Source of the DNA: Clarkia xantiana subsp. parviflora
Lineage: Eukaryota > Streptophyta > Magnoliopsida > Myrtales > Onagraceae
Reading direction: 5' to 3'
Assembly (NCBI GenBank): GCA_036873135.1
Contig: JAPTYO010000007.1
Span: 6,802,763-6,866,762 of the forward strand
DNA: 64,000 nucleotides
In this document: positions 1-12,863 of the stretch, piece by piece
Position numbering within the stretch: the stretch's first letter is position 1
How the letters are laid out: the number at the start of each line of letters is the position of its first letter
Program-made: the position numbers and the translations under genes
Notes under the pieces: generated by a model
Database searches by the model: none
Seen by the model: the letters and a program-made list of their open reading frames with translations, nothing else
Told to the model about the DNA's origin: nothing

Positions 1-2019
1 AAAACTATACTGATCATCAACTTTTTTTAACTATATTTTATTGTACTTCTTTTCTTTTTATTATTCTTATAATAATTCATATGAAAGTACCGGAGAGCAT
101 AAGCATGAGCATGCATCCAACAAAAGCAAAACACTATTTAGTTAGAGTCTAATTTTTTTTGGCCAGCTAGTTAGAGTCTAATTACACAAACAAATAACTC
201 AGCACACATTGTAGTGCATGTATTATATGGTGTGTGGTTAAGTTATAGGAATATAATTTGTTTTTTTCACAAATCAAATATTTTAATTTTGGTCATTCTA
301 AATATCAAATTCTAAATCAGTGGTTTATTTTACAAGTTGTGAATTTCTTGAATAATTTTTATAATATGTTGCCATTTTTATTTTCATATATTTGTAAAAA
401 GAAAAATATTTTAAAAAACAGATTCTATTTTTTAAAATAAAAAACTACCGATCTAAAATTTGATTTTAAATCAAGTACAGGTCAAAGTATAAAAAAAATG
501 CTTGTAAATATTTAAAAACTTGATCCACGAATGAAAATGTCTTGATTGGGCAAAAGATGCTTCTAGTTGTAATATAGATTATAGTATATAGTGAAAGTTT
601 GAACTGCCCAATAGTCTAATTCTTGGATTTTAAAAAAATAAAAATTAGTTGGAGACTTCTAGGGTAGTTCTTGAGAACTGGTGAAATTATTTATTTTTAT
701 CACATTTATTATTATTATTATTAGTCGTTGTTTAGTTTCAGATAGATATTTTCTATTTTTATATTATATTATTGAGAACTGCCTGTAAAGAGTCAACCCG
801 ACACTTCTTTGGTACACGTGTTGGTCTTTCCAGTGGTGTTAAGTGAGTTAATTAATCTGCTTATACGCATCAATACATATACAATGCTAGAAAATAATAT
901 CTAACCAATATTTGAGTTAGGTATCATTTCGCGATACATGAAATTTCATAAAATAATATATATTAAATGATAATAAAATTATAAAAACTATGTGAAAATG
1001 AATACGAATAATTATTACATGCATAAAAAAGTAAAAAAAATAATATTTAATGACTTTTTTAAAAATGATATATATATATATATATTAAAATGAATCCAAT
1101 TGTAAACTGAGTTAGTATTCATCTCCCACTTTAATTTAATCTACCTCTATAGACTTTTGACAAACTTGGTGTCCCACCTTGTCACCTCCGTTCACTTCTG
1201 AATGTATAAGAGGACAATGTTATAGAAAATTTACTTGACATGAGATTTATGTAATAATTTTTTTAATTATTTGGATATTTATTAAATATGTATCTTTTCA
1301 CATTATAATGTATTGGTACTTATTTATGTGAAAGAATATGAATCATTTATATGTGAACGAGTATGTTTTATAATATGAATGAATTTTTTATTTTACTGTG
1401 ATTGTTTTGAAAAAAATATTTTATTTACAAATAACTTACGTGACATAATCTTACTATCCAATAGAACTGACGTACCACTTGATATTTATTATCTTAGTTT
1501 CTCGCAATTATAATTAATATTAATATAGATAATCTGCGCACTTAGTTATTGTTTCATTCTTTTTTTTCCTTCTATAATTAGTCTCAACTATGCCTATTAG
1601 TGCACGATTACCACTTTTTTAAATAAATGCAAGCGTATGACGGTGTGTTATGTGGTTTAATATGGTGTGACGTCACTGCATACGTAATTTCCATAATTAA
1701 TTATGTGTTTCGAGCACCAACTCACATTTTCTATTTATGATTATATTCGATGGATATATAGAAATGTGAGTAGAAATATATATATACTTAAATATTTTAT
1801 GGCTTGTATAAATATATATCATCATAAAAGAATTGCAGTAACTACATATATTTTTAATTAGCGATACCAAAACAAAATTACGCAAATTTAGTAGAAAAGA
1901 TTACTTATATTAGTTGCTTGAAGATTTCAAACTTCAGTTTCTCCGAATGCATATGAAGGAAGACCAGATTTGGTCCAAATTTGTTGTATCTATTATACGT
2001 CGAATGATGTGCTTCATGT
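1..2019. other. AT-rich intergenic region, no gene supported
   Basis: About 2 kb of very AT-rich sequence with many short homopolymer runs and a TA-rich stretch near 1070-1084. The longest open frames are about 60 codons and resemble no family. A TGACGTCA palindrome occurs near 1669, but no gene lies close enough to link it to a promoter. I see no tRNA, rRNA or coding signal. Confidence 0.6.
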
Positions 2020-2027
2020 GTTAAAAC

Positions 2028-2426
2028 CAGTGTTATCAGAACCGGACCGGACCGGCGGTCGGACCGGAACCGGACCCCTCACCGGTCCGGTTTGCTTATT
2101 TCCGGAGGATGTAAGCGAACCCGGTTCTGAAGTCCGGTTTTCACCGAACCGGCCGGTTTTGGGCGAACCGGGCGGTTCACCGGTTCGGACTCTTTTCATT
2201 AAAAAAAATTTAAAAAAAAAATTAAAATTTTATTGGGTAAACTTATAGAGAGGCAGGCCCCGATCCAGACTAAAACCTACATAAGGGTTAACTTACAAAG
2301 AGGATATGCAAATTTGCATTTTTTTTACTAAAACCGGTCGGACCCGGTTCGGACCGGGTCCGACCGGCCGAACCGGGAACCGGTGGCCCTGCCGGTTCAG
2401 GCCCCGGTCCGGTTCTGATAACACTG
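2028..2426. mobile_element. hAT-type MITE, CCGG-rich, with 8-bp target duplication
   Basis: The element starts CAGTGTTATCAGAACCGGAC and ends with the inverted copy of this. The 8-bp sequence GTTAAAAC lies directly on each side (2020-2027 and 2427-2434). An 8-bp duplication and a CAGTG terminus are typical of the hAT superfamily. The interior is built from repeats of ACCGG/CCGGT, far more GC-rich than its surroundings, with an AT-rich centre. It has no transposase and is therefore non-autonomous. A related copy lies at 53629-54065. Confidence 0.88.
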
Positions 2427-2434
2427 GTTAAAAC

Positions 2435-3194
2435 TTAAAAGTATAAAAAAATGTACATTTTAAGAAAATATAAGATTTATATATATGCTGTATAAAGGTA
2501 TACCCATAATAATAATTATACAAAATAAGTAGATTCTAGTAGCCTCAACTACCCCACTTAAACGTAGCCTATAAATACGTGCAAGTTGATGGGTTTGGGT
2601 TTCTATATGATTGTATGTGCTCTTCTAGCAACACGGTATTGTGTATTATTCCTATCTAAAAAGGAAAATTAAACTATATTGCAATTTTAAATTCAAGTTG
2701 AATATATTTTTTTATGAAATTATTTTGTGTAATTTAAATTTAATTGTTTAAACAAAAAAAAAATCCATTAGACTCTATTATTGTATTATCCTCGAGGTTA
2801 GGCCGATCACGGTCTTCTATCATCTTGAAGTATTGTTAATCACGCCATTATGAGTCATTGTAACAATTTGACTTTAAAAATCTGCGTAGTGCGGACTGAG
2901 ATATAGTTCCTATCTAAAAGGGAAATTAAAATATTTTTTAATAAAAAAAAAGTAAATATTAATAAATATAATAAGCAACATTTTATTAAAAAAATAAATA
3001 ATATTACATATGCGAATTAACAATTAAGATAATGCATCGAATCGTTTTAATATGAACGAATTCTCAAAATAGATTACATTATAAAACTAATTATTAAAGT
3101 AGATTTTTAAATTTACAAAATAAAATAGATTTATTCATAAACCAAACTCTTAAATTAGGTTTGTTAATAATATATGACATCTAACTCATTCAAA

Positions 3195-3233
<39 letters not shown>

Positions 3234-4547
3234 ATCTCTATCCTGCGTATTTTATCCCTACTATATAAAATTAGAGTTTTAATAGACGTGTCGACTCATA
3301 CATTCCTAAAAGTGCCGAATGTGAGATAATGACAATTTAATGTAATTATTACCAACTTTTTGGGTATTTTTATAACCACTAACAATCGGAACAAGTAGGA
3401 ATGTAATTATCGGATTGTTTATAATTTTGCATAAAATTATATTATGTACTCTAATGTTTACAATATGCTCTGAATAAGCTTAAAATCTGATTTTTTAAAT
3501 GCAACAATATAAAATATTAAGAATACTATATTTAAAAATACGGAAATGATTAATGATCCGACACCTACGCTCCGAGAAATTCCGACCGTGAGAGGGTGGT
3601 TATTTACCCCAAAATGTTGACAAAATTACACTACTTGCCATCTACTCACATTCGGACTGTGTCGGATCAGCACAGTCGGAATGTATATCACCGTCCTTGA
3701 AAATATAAAAAGTTAGTTATTATTTTCGTTATATCTTACATCTGAATTTTTCTTAACTTAATTTTAATTTTATTTTCTAATAACTAATTGATTTTCTTTT
3801 AGAATCTATTATTAGAAAACCAACCCGTAAATCACATAAGCCGGAATTGCAAGCCGAAATTGGGAGAACAGTTTTGTAAAATAAAGTAGAACCACCGTCT
3901 CTCCTCTCCTCTCCCTCACCAGTCGCTACTGCGACAAAAATTTGGGCGACTCCATCGTTGTCACCGCCATGATCGTCCGATCGGGACCTGTATGGAGATT
4001 AGCTATCCACCTTCTGTACTATACCTCCATTGATGGACGGAGTATTTGGATCTTCAACGGCCAAATCCGAGGGCTGAAATGCGGCCTCATAGCCGTGGCC
4101 CCATGGAAAGGTTTGTTCCAGAAGCAGTTCCCGTTATATTCTCTCGAGGCTCTCTGCAGAATTTAAGGAGCTTGTCTCATTCTTTTTGGAGTCCGGGATC
4201 CAATAGAATTGATTCAGAATGTCTTTCTGCTAGTCTGCGTTCTTCGGGTATATTAGTTGTATAATTTATCAGTCGCTTCAGGTGTCTGCATGTGAGAAAG
4301 TTTGAACCTTTAAGTGGGTCAGATACATCTTGGCTGGGAACTTGAACTCTTTGAAAAAATATTAGAGACTTGGCCATGAAATTCATCAATCCTCGACCCT
4401 CTCAAAGCTGAATTTTCTCATTTGCATTCCGTCAAACACCTTATCTGCAACCTTATTTTTCCACTTTGCTAATTCTTTTTAAGCATCTGCTGCTTAGGAA
4501 CAGCAAATCTGACAGCCTTCTTAGTTTTTCTATCTCTTTATCTCACA
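2435..4547. other. Intergenic region and probable LAZY promoter/leader
   Basis: AT-rich DNA with a (TA)n microsatellite at about 3195-3230. No gene is supported before 3.9 kb. From about 3890 the sequence becomes balanced in composition and CT-rich (TCTCCTCTCC), which looks like the transcribed leader of the LAZY gene that starts at 4548. Open frames at 3942-4264 do not resemble known proteins. Confidence 0.45.
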
Positions 4548-5958
4548 ATGAAGGTGAATGTTTGCCTGCATTGGCTTTTCGAGTAAAGTTTTAGGTTGAC
4601 TGGAATTTTTATCTGATGAAGCTTACTGATGTTCTTTAATTGCAGTTCTTTAGCTGGGTTCAGAACAAGATCAATGGTAAACAAGGAAATGGACAGCAGC
4701 AGCAGCAGCAGCAGGTTACTGTCCCAGCCTCAAAATGTAAGTATTTATCCATCTATTCAATCAAAATCTCTGCAGAATTTCATTTTTGTGTGATCAAATT
4801 GTTTTCTTGAATGAATTTGTCTGACTGGGAAGTTTTTTTGCTTGAACTTTCAGTGGATTATGCATAATTCTGATGAATTGCTTTTGCTATCCACACAGTT
4901 CATCATGTTAAACAAGATTCAAGAGAAGAATTCAAAGATTGGCCAGACGGGTTGCTTGCAATTGGAACATTTGGAAACACTGACTTACAAGAAAATAAAA
5001 ATAAAAACCAAGAAAGCCTAGACATACAACAGGATCCACCTTTATCTCCGGATCTTTCCGATTTTACCCCTGAAGAAGTCGGGAAATTGCAGAAGGAACT
5101 CACAAAACTACTAACCCGTAAACCGTCTTCCAAGAGGGAACAGTCGGATCTTCCATTGGACCGATTCCTCAACTGCCCTTCAAGCTTAGAAGTCGACAGA
5201 AGAATCAATGATCCTGTCAGTGGTGAATCTGATGATCGGGATCAAGAAATCGAACGGACTATTAGCGTCATAATCCACAAATGCAAGGAGATTTGTGCTG
5301 ATAAAAGCAAGAAATCGATTGGGATGAAATCCGTATCGTTTCTTCTCAAGAAGATGTTTGTGTGTTCAAGTGGGTTTGCTCCCATGCCGAGTCTGCGAGA
5401 CCCTCTTCCGGAATCACGAATGGAGAAGGTGGAGAGAACACAGAACACCCTAATTTCTTGTCTCTCAAGCAACATGAATTTAGTCTAAATATCTGTAAAT
5501 TTTATTCTTTTGCAGCTTTTGAGAACGATCATTCGGAAGAAAATGTATCCTCAAAATGCTTCCCGGGCATCATCGATGAAGTACATTGAGAATAGAACAA
5601 ATTCGACGGCTCATCACATTGAGAATAGAACAAATTCGACAGCAGAGCAAGACGATGAGCGAAAGGAAAAGATTTGCGACGGATCTAAATGGGTCAGGAC
5701 AGATTCAGATTGTAAGTTTTCAATTTTTATTATTTTACTTTTTACTGAGCCAGAGCTCCTTTGACATTTATGTCTAATTAATTTCTTGGGAAACAAGCTA
5801 TTGACTAGTAGTGATGAACTTCAATAAGGATGGAAATGAGACAACTGGGTTGATTTCATTTCTTGGGAAACAAGCTATTAGTGATAGACTAATTCAATAA
5901 GGATAGAATCTGATGCTTCTGGTTTTCAATAACTGCAGATATTGTTCTGGAGATTTGA
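4548..5958 (+). CDS. LAZY4: LAZY/DRO1 (IGT family) gravitropism protein
   Basis: Coding exons 4548-4553, 4646-4736, 4899-5428, 5516-5711 and 5939-5958 join in frame to about 280 residues. The first exon encodes only Met-Lys, and splicing gives the N-terminus [13 protein letters not shown] (1-13). A seven-glutamine run follows (19-25), then the hallmark block around [12 protein letters not shown] (47-58). The last 20-nt exon completes the C-terminus WVRTDSDYIVLEI, the conserved CCL/EAR-like motif. In Arabidopsis, IGT-family proteins act in gravity-sensing cells. They relay statolith signals through RLD proteins to polar auxin transport and so set root and shoot angle. The tiny first and last coding exons are typical of the family. 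The five-exon structure, motifs and a TMEM87-like neighbour (as at the Arabidopsis LAZY4 locus) favour LAZY4/DRO1. Assignment among LAZY2/3/4 is inference. A further intron may lie in the 3' UTR (about 6001-6079). Confidence 0.92.
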
Positions 5959-6935
5959 TCGTAACATACTCGGATTAATTCCACTTGAATGTAATTACAA
6001 GGTAAGATTTCGATTGTCACATTAACTTTCGGGTTCTTTCATAATCCTAACTGCAATCCATTTGTTCAACATTTGCAGATTCCGCAGATGATTTGTTATA
6101 ATTCTTTTTATACGGTGGACTGGAGAAGAACAACGGGATCATTGTGTGGATCAAGTTCGTGTTTTTGACGGTGGCGGCAACTCCGTTTTTTTTACATGGG
6201 TTGTGTTTGTTGATTCAGATCAGCACATGTTTAGATTGAAAGATCCGAGGAACATAAAACAGAAGAGTATATGGATTTCTGTAGTGTCTGTACTGGCCAA
6301 AGCTAGAGAAGATCTCTACATTTTTCGTACTCATTGTTTACTTTTTCTTCATTTTGCTCCTAAAGTTTCGTTTCCTCTTTTAATTGAAGACGAATATTAC
6401 CATATATACGTGAATAATTTCGCATCTGAATTCTGAATATTATCAGTATTCTCATTTTTTTAATCCAAAATTCAGTAATTATATATATATATATTATAAA
6501 AATGATGATTTAATCAAATATTAAAGCAGCTATAAATAAACATTAGATATGGCATCTTCTGATTTTCGAAATCTTTTAATTTTGTGGCAAAATATATTTA
6601 AATTTATTATTTTTAAATTGAGGGAAAACAAATTCTTAAATTTCTGCCGATTGACATGTAATAGGTAATTATGATGGATTAAAAGTTATTTTGCAAATAC
6701 AAGTGTTATTGTGTTAATCTTACACTTTTCCCAATTATTTAACCGTGAAAGGAAAAGTTGGGTCGTTGAGCTCTCTACAATCGTTCTTCAGTTGAGACTT
6801 CGGCCTCACTCTTCAGCTACTTGCTTTTACTGCACACCCAAATCGCAGATCCGCCATTATCTCTCCACCCATCTCTCTCCAATTGGAAGCTGAAGCTTGG
6901 GAGGTGCCGGAGGCTGAGCGGCAAAAAGCGATTCG

Positions 6936-9900
6936 ATGATTCCGGGCCTGAGATCCGTGTCGGCGCTGCTGTTCCTCCTCAGTTGGCGCGTTTTCGTCGC
7001 CAAGGCCTCAATTCATTTCTACAGAGGGGAGAGATTTATCAGTAGAGGAAATGCGTTTGTGGTACATGGAGGTAGCGAAGGAGTCGCCTCCTCTACCGCT
7101 GACAATGGCAATAGCTCTTATATTAGGTAAGGAGTTCTGATTGTCACTTCTCCATTGACGCGGTCCTGCGTTGGGTGTGTTATTATCTAGAATTTGATGG
7201 ACTGTAGATTGACTAGCAATTGGATTGTGAATAGCTTGATTTGGTTTCTTGGTAAAAGCTCAATCTTGGCTGTTTACTGTTTGTCAATAGTATTTTGCTA
7301 GTATTTGATTCAAATCAAAGAAATCCTTCTTAATCTTGGATACCAACGTTAGAGAAAACAGTAAGCATTAGCTCTCTCCAAGTTTTTTTTTTTCTTAATC
7401 CGCTCCTTTTGTATGCAGCGAATGAGTGAATTCTTTGCTTAACTGATACTGCTCTTGGCCATTTTGATATCTGTTCTTTTGTTTATCCAGCTGTAAACTA
7501 TCCACGTTAATCTGTTTGGCACCCCAGGTTTGCGGAAGGACTTGGAACTTGTTGCATATGATGTTGCAACTATTTTATTTTTATTTTTTATTTTCTCTTT
7601 GTGAATCTTCTACTGAGTTGATCGATGCCATCCTAGGTTCTTTTCTAAACTACAACTACCTTTAACACGAATTCCGATGGACATTTTGGAAAAACAATTC
7701 TGTAATTTGATGTTATATGTGTTCGTTGTTCAAGGTAGAATGATGATTTTAGTGAGGGACGTCCTCTAGTGGAAGGTGCACATGGCTGAACAGTGGGCCT
7801 ATATTGAATAGGCTCTCCCTTTCAATTTCCTTTCCAAATCTGTCGGTTAGGAACATAGCAACCTGTGATAAATGATGCTAACACATGCATATAAACGAAA
7901 TCAGAGCTGCAAATGCAAGCGATTAAAAGAAGTCAACATTAGCCTGAAACTTTCACTAGAATTGCAGACTTATGGTCACCAGATTGATGGAATCAGACCA
8001 TTTCTGTTGTGTATATGCCAATCATGTCATTTTTTTTTTCATACTTGTCCAAGTATGATAACAACATAAAAATATTTCTGAACATTTTCAATGCCTGGCC
8101 TTTTTGTAATATCAGATTTGATAAAGTTTCATTCCGGAGGCCCAAGGACAATACAAACTTTACCTCTGGGTTGATCCAAGCTGTGATGTTTGAGGTAGAA
8201 GACAAGGAAACAATTGGTGGTTCTGCCTATGGGGGTCAAAGAGAAGTCTGCTGCACAGCTGATCTTGCTAAACTCGGTGTTTGCACTCAAGGGCAAATCA
8301 TTCGTCGCCCATCAGCAAAGAACCCTGATTGGCCCAAAGTAGTCACTGCTTCATTCCATGCGAATAAAGTAGTTACCAAACTCCCCACTACGTCGATACC
8401 CATAACAAAAACTGGAATGTACAACTTATATTTTGTGCACTGTGACCCAAATCTTCGGGATGTGATTGTTCTTGGGAAAACTACTTGGAGAAATACGAAC
8501 GGTTATCTACCTGGAAGAATGGCTCCACTGATGAACTTCTACGGTTATATGTCCCTTGCTTTCGTGCTTCTTGGAATATTTTGGTTCTCTCAGTATGCAA
8601 ATTTTTTTAAGGAAATTCTTCAGCTGCAAAACTGCATTTCAGTTGTTATTGTTCTGGGGTTATTAGAGATGGCAATGTGGTATTTCGACTATGCTGCATT
8701 CAATGGAAGTGGAACCCGATCTACTTGGCTCACTTTCTGGGCAGTTACTTTTGGCACAATTAAACGGACAGTTGCCCGCCTTATCATCTTGATTGTGGCA
8801 ATGGGCTACGGTGTTGTGAGACCAACTCTTGGTGGACTTACATCAAAAGTCATAATGCTTGGATTGACTTTCTTCTTGGCATCTGAAGCGTTGGAGTTGG
8901 TAGAAAATATTGGTACAGTCAATGATGTTTCTGGCAAAGCTAGGCTATTTCTGGTTCTCCCCGTGGCTTTCCTGGATGCATTTTTCATTCTATGGATATT
9001 CACTTCTCTCAATACTACTCTCAATAAGCTTCAGGTACTTGATCTCAATAACCATTCTAATTCCGTGCAAGTTATTTCCTTTTTGTTGACTTTGCAATCA
9101 GTGGAAGTTACTTGACCACAGATTGTAATGTTATTAAGATTAGGTTTTTGGTGATATTAGTGCACACTGCATCTAAGGAGGAGTGATATACTAAGGCAAT
9201 GTTTGCATATGATGATGAGTCAAACAATGAATTTAGAACATTTTCCTTGTCTACAACATTGTTATCGTCTCCATTTGTAGTTCATTTTGCTATGACATTC
9301 ATATTGCGGTTCTTAATTGAATTGGCTTTTTTAAGGCTGAATTGTTTGATTTATTTGCCTTTTCCATGTCGTGTAACAGGCTAAGCGGATGACTGTAAAA
9401 CTAGACATTTACAGGAAGTTCACAAACTCTCTTGCAGTTGCTGTGATTTTGTCAGTGGTTTGGATCTGCTATGAGGTAATACTCTGGGATGAGGAGAAAT
9501 AAAACTTATGTCTTACGCTCGCTAAAACTAACCTCAGACAATGTGGAAACCGTAAAATTCCTCATTTCCCCAAGTTATAAAAGCTATAACCATTCCTAAT
9601 CAATGTTCCATCGATCTTTATAACCATTAATAACTCTTTACTTTACTCTGCAGCTTTATTTCAAAGCAAATGATGTTTACAACGAGTGGTGGCAAAGCGC
9701 ATGGATCATCCCTGCATTTTGGCAACTTCTCTCCTTTGCATTGCTATGCATCATTTGTGTCCTTTGGGCCCCATCCCAGAATTCCACAAGGTAGAATTTT
9801 GTACCCTAGATTGAATATTTACTAGCAAAAGTTCTGTTTTCTCAACCCAAAAGTACTACTGTCTGTTCGGATTTCTAGATTTACCCCCACTTTCATTAAT

Positions 9901-10309
9901 TTAAAGCGTGTTATAGCAATTGAGAATTTTCCTTGCCCCCTTGAGAGGGCTCATAGGGATTGCTTAGTCTCTTCCGTACCTTTTCTATGCATAGTGCATA
10001 CATATGAAAAAGATAGCAAATGAGACTTGAAAATGTCGAAATTTTCTGATTTCTTCTCTACCCTTTGTTCCTATTGTCAATCTTAGCCACTTTTCAGTGT
10101 CAAAATCCAATCTTTATCTGCTTTTAATGTTGTATTTCCATGGAAGATATGCTTATTCTGAGGATGCTGCTGAAGATTTTGACAAGGATGACACCAACTT
10201 GACTGTCATGAAACCATCCAAAGCTGATGATGATGATGAAGAAGAATCTAGACTACTACGAGGCAGTGATGGCGAAAACAGTGACATTGAAGAAGACAAG
10301 ACCGAGTAG
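6936..10309 (+). CDS. TMEM87/lung seven-transmembrane receptor-like protein
   Basis: Coding exons 6936-7126, 8116-9034, 9380-9475, 9654-9790 and 10147-10309 give about 501 residues. A signal peptide occupies roughly residues 1-24. A lumenal domain with cysteines (CCTADL, GVCTQG, VHCDP) follows, then seven hydrophobic segments starting at MNFYGYMSLAFVLLG and ending at LLSFALLCIICVLWAP. The tail is very acidic (DDDDEEE). This architecture is that of the plant homologues of TMEM87/GPR107-type proteins, which in animals reside in the Golgi and affect membrane trafficking. The plant role is poorly known, so function here is family-level only. Intron 1 is nearly 1 kb. The start was chosen because it opens the signal peptide. 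The LAZY gene lies upstream in the same orientation. Confidence 0.88.
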
Positions 10310-10889
10310 GATCGGGTCGGATGAGTCTAATTATGTTCTCAAAGCACATGAAATTGCATATTTGGGATCCCCCAACAGCCATCACTTATCTTCTTCATTG
10401 AGGTTGTCACGGTATGCTGCTTTTGTGCAGATTCTTTTGTGGTATAAGTGATAGATGTGGAAATCCGACATGAAATCGATATTTGTTATTTTGTTGTAAT
10501 TTTAAAGTCGTGCACAGTGAACAAATTATCGAAACCGTATCAGTATTATCGATTCTCAACAATAAAAATAGAGTTTAGAATCATCCATTTCTTTGTACAT
10601 AGATTATTGGCGTTCTTCATCTCCATTAAATCTGCCGACTGCTGTTATGCTATTGATCGCTTCTGTTTTGGGAAATGCAGGAGGTATTGATTCAGGTTGT
10701 GTTGTTTCCCTAGCCCCCGACTAACCCATTGAAAAACCCGACCCGTCTAACAAAAATATACATTATTAACAATAAATGAATCTGTGATATTATAAAATGT
10801 GAAATTTACAATTTGAATATCCTACTCAATCTTTCTTGAAAAAAATTTGAATTTCAGTATAAATCTCACACTTTAATATGATTAAAGAG

Positions 10890-12863
10890 TTACAACGGCT
10901 CAAAAGCAAAATTTCCGTTCCGATTCGCGTAGTGTTCGTGAGAACCCGGTTGTACGATCGAATCTGTGTAACCAGACATATCGGAAACTCTTCTTGGGCT
11001 CGCTTCGATCTCGTGGATACTTCTGACAGCGTCTTTGATTCCTGGCCGGACCTCAATGTTGCTTTCGATGCAAGCCACCCCGATCCTAAGTAGCTGTTTC
11101 ATCTCGTGGAGCGATTCGGCCGACACTTGTGTGATTGCCGGGTCAAGAGTCTTAACCTCGTGACCTTCCAAAATCTCCGAAACAACCCACGAGACCACAT
11201 CGGTCCCGCCCTTCCCGTTAGAGTGATACTGTGAAGGGAATCTTCCGGTGAGAATCTCGAGAATCACGATTCCGAGGCAAAAGACGTCGCATTTAGGCGA
11301 TATAAGACCGTGTTGTACGGCCTCGGGTGACTTGAATGCGAAAAGTGACTGTAGACTGTTCAGGGCGGAGATCATCGGTTTGATTCCATACTCGGAGAGC
11401 ATCGGCTCGTTGTTGGGTCCTAAGAGAACGTTACTCGATTTAAGGTTTCCGTGGGGCAAATCGGTCGGGGAAAGCTGGTCTTGAAGATACTCGAGTCCTC
11501 TCGCGATACCTTTGATGATCTTCAGACGAGCCGGCCAGTCGAGATTCCTATGCGACGGTCCCCGATCACCGTGTAACAAATAGAGTAAGCTTCCTTTCGG
11601 CATATACTCGTAAACTAACAACTTCTCGTCGGCCCGATAATGATAGGCTAAAGGAGGCAAAACATTGGGGTGCCGTAAATTTGCGAGTTTCCGAATATAA
11701 TCATCGAACTCGCCTTTTTCCATCGCATTTGCGGCTTTTATCCGCTTCACCACAACTATGAACCCGTTCGACATGGCGGCCTTGTAAGACGACCCGAAAG
11801 CTCCGTTTCCGAGCACTTCCGCGGCTGATTTCATCAAATCGGGCATCCCGAAATGACCGCACCGTCCGTCCAATATAACGAGCTCTCCCTTCATCACCGA
11901 AGGGTTTGACGATTTCCGGCTTAGACTCATCCCGAAACTCTGTACAACATTGATCACATTTGATCCCGAAAAACTCTTATGAAACGATGAAGACTTCCCG
12001 GTTACCGGAGTATTTAAATCGACTTCTGGCATTGTTGCCAGTGCCTGTCTTCTTAACCGAACGATGAAGAGAATCGCGATTACGACCACCCCGATAACTA
12101 ACATGATGGTGATGATAAAATTTGTGGAGTGAGTGTCTTGATCATCTTTTTTGATGCAATGCAAGCTAGGGTTTTCCTTGCAGAGTCCCGGGTTTCCCTT
12201 GAATGAACTGCCGTCAAACCCTAGCAATGTAGACGGGATTTTGCCTTCCAAATTGTTGTTCGACACGTTGAAAGACATGATAGTTGGGATGTTGATTGAA
12301 GGTATCACACCGTCGAATCGATTATCCTCTAGGCTTAGTTCGACCAGATGTGATAACCGAGAGACCGACCTCGGGATTCGACCTGTAAATTTGTTATGCG
12401 ACAACGATAAATTCTTCAAAAATCGCATCTTTTCAAAAAACAACCTCGGAATCTCTCCCGAAAACTTGTTTTTCGATAGAGAAAGAGCTCGCAAATCGAC
12501 CATACGGTTAAACCCGGGAACTGGACCTGAGAACGCATTCCCTACGAAGCTAACCATCTTAACACTCTGAACCTCAAGCAACGCGTCGATATCGATCGTC
12601 CCCGATAGGTTCATATTCTCGAGCCGAATCCCCGTGACGGTACCATTGTAGCATACTAGCCCGACCCACGTCTTATTCTTCTTGCATGGTTCGAATCTCG
12701 GGTCCCACGTATTGAGATAACGGTCCGAACCCACGAACGAACGCTTTAGCTTGAGGAGCGGTTTCGAAGAAGTCGGAGCTGCATTTGTGTCGGACGGCAT
12801 GATCGTGATTAAGAGAATGGATAGGAGGATTGGTGGCCGGAGAATTAGGCGTTCCACGGCCAT
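10890..12863 (-). CDS. LRR receptor-like pseudokinase (pollen receptor-like kinase family)
   Basis: A single uninterrupted 657-codon frame. Residues 1-28 look like a signal peptide. An LRR N-terminal cap and about five leucine-rich repeats run to about residue 212, with a transmembrane segment at about 249-269. The kinase-like domain spans about 350-620. The ATP-site lysine is retained (VVVKRIK, K373), but the catalytic loop reads HGNLKSSN (471-478) in place of HRDLKxxN, and the DFG motif is replaced by SEYG (490-493). It is therefore probably a pseudokinase, as is common in the PRK family. PRKs in Arabidopsis bind tapetal or LURE-type peptides and activate ROP GTPases through RopGEFs in pollen tubes. 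Membership is clear, but the tissue and ligand here are not visible. It is convergent with the TMEM87-like gene, whose stop lies about 580 bp away. Confidence 0.9.
   Translation of the reverse strand: MAVERLILRPPILLSILLITIMPSDTNAAPTSSKPLLKLKRSFVGSDRYLNTWDPRFEPCKKNKTWVGLVCYNGTVTGIRLENMNLSGTIDIDALLEVQSVKMVSFVGNAFSGPVPGFNRMVDLRALSLSKNKFSGEIPRLFFEKMRFLKNLSLSHNKFTGRIPRSVSRLSHLVELSLEDNRFDGVIPSINIPTIMSFNVSNNNLEGKIPSTLLGFDGSSFKGNPGLCKENPSLHCIKKDDQDTHSTNFIITIMLVIGVVVIAILFIVRLRRQALATMPEVDLNTPVTGKSSSFHKSFSGSNVINVVQSFGMSLSRKSSNPSVMKGELVILDGRCGHFGMPDLMKSAAEVLGNGAFGSSYKAAMSNGFIVVVKRIKAANAMEKGEFDDYIRKLANLRHPNVLPPLAYHYRADEKLLVYEYMPKGSLLYLLHGDRGPSHRNLDWPARLKIIKGIARGLEYLQDQLSPTDLPHGNLKSSNVLLGPNNEPMLSEYGIKPMISALNSLQSLFAFKSPEAVQHGLISPKCDVFCLGIVILEILTGRFPSQYHSNGKGGTDVVSWVVSEILEGHEVKTLDPAITQVSAESLHEMKQLLRIGVACIESNIEVRPGIKDAVRSIHEIEASPRRVSDMSGYTDSIVQPGSHEHYANRNGNFAFEPL

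Noticed and set aside
1970..2248. A 92-codon frame and an antisense partner rich in Gly, Pro and Arg
   Set aside because: Both lie within the CCGG-repeat hAT MITE and reflect its base composition, not a gene.
9199..9384. A 61-codon frame between exons of the TMEM87-like gene
   Set aside because: It lies in intron 2. Splicing evidence and the reading frame of the flanking exons exclude it.
12151..12570. A 139-codon plus-strand frame
   Set aside because: It is antisense to the leucine-rich repeat part of the receptor-like kinase and has no independent support.
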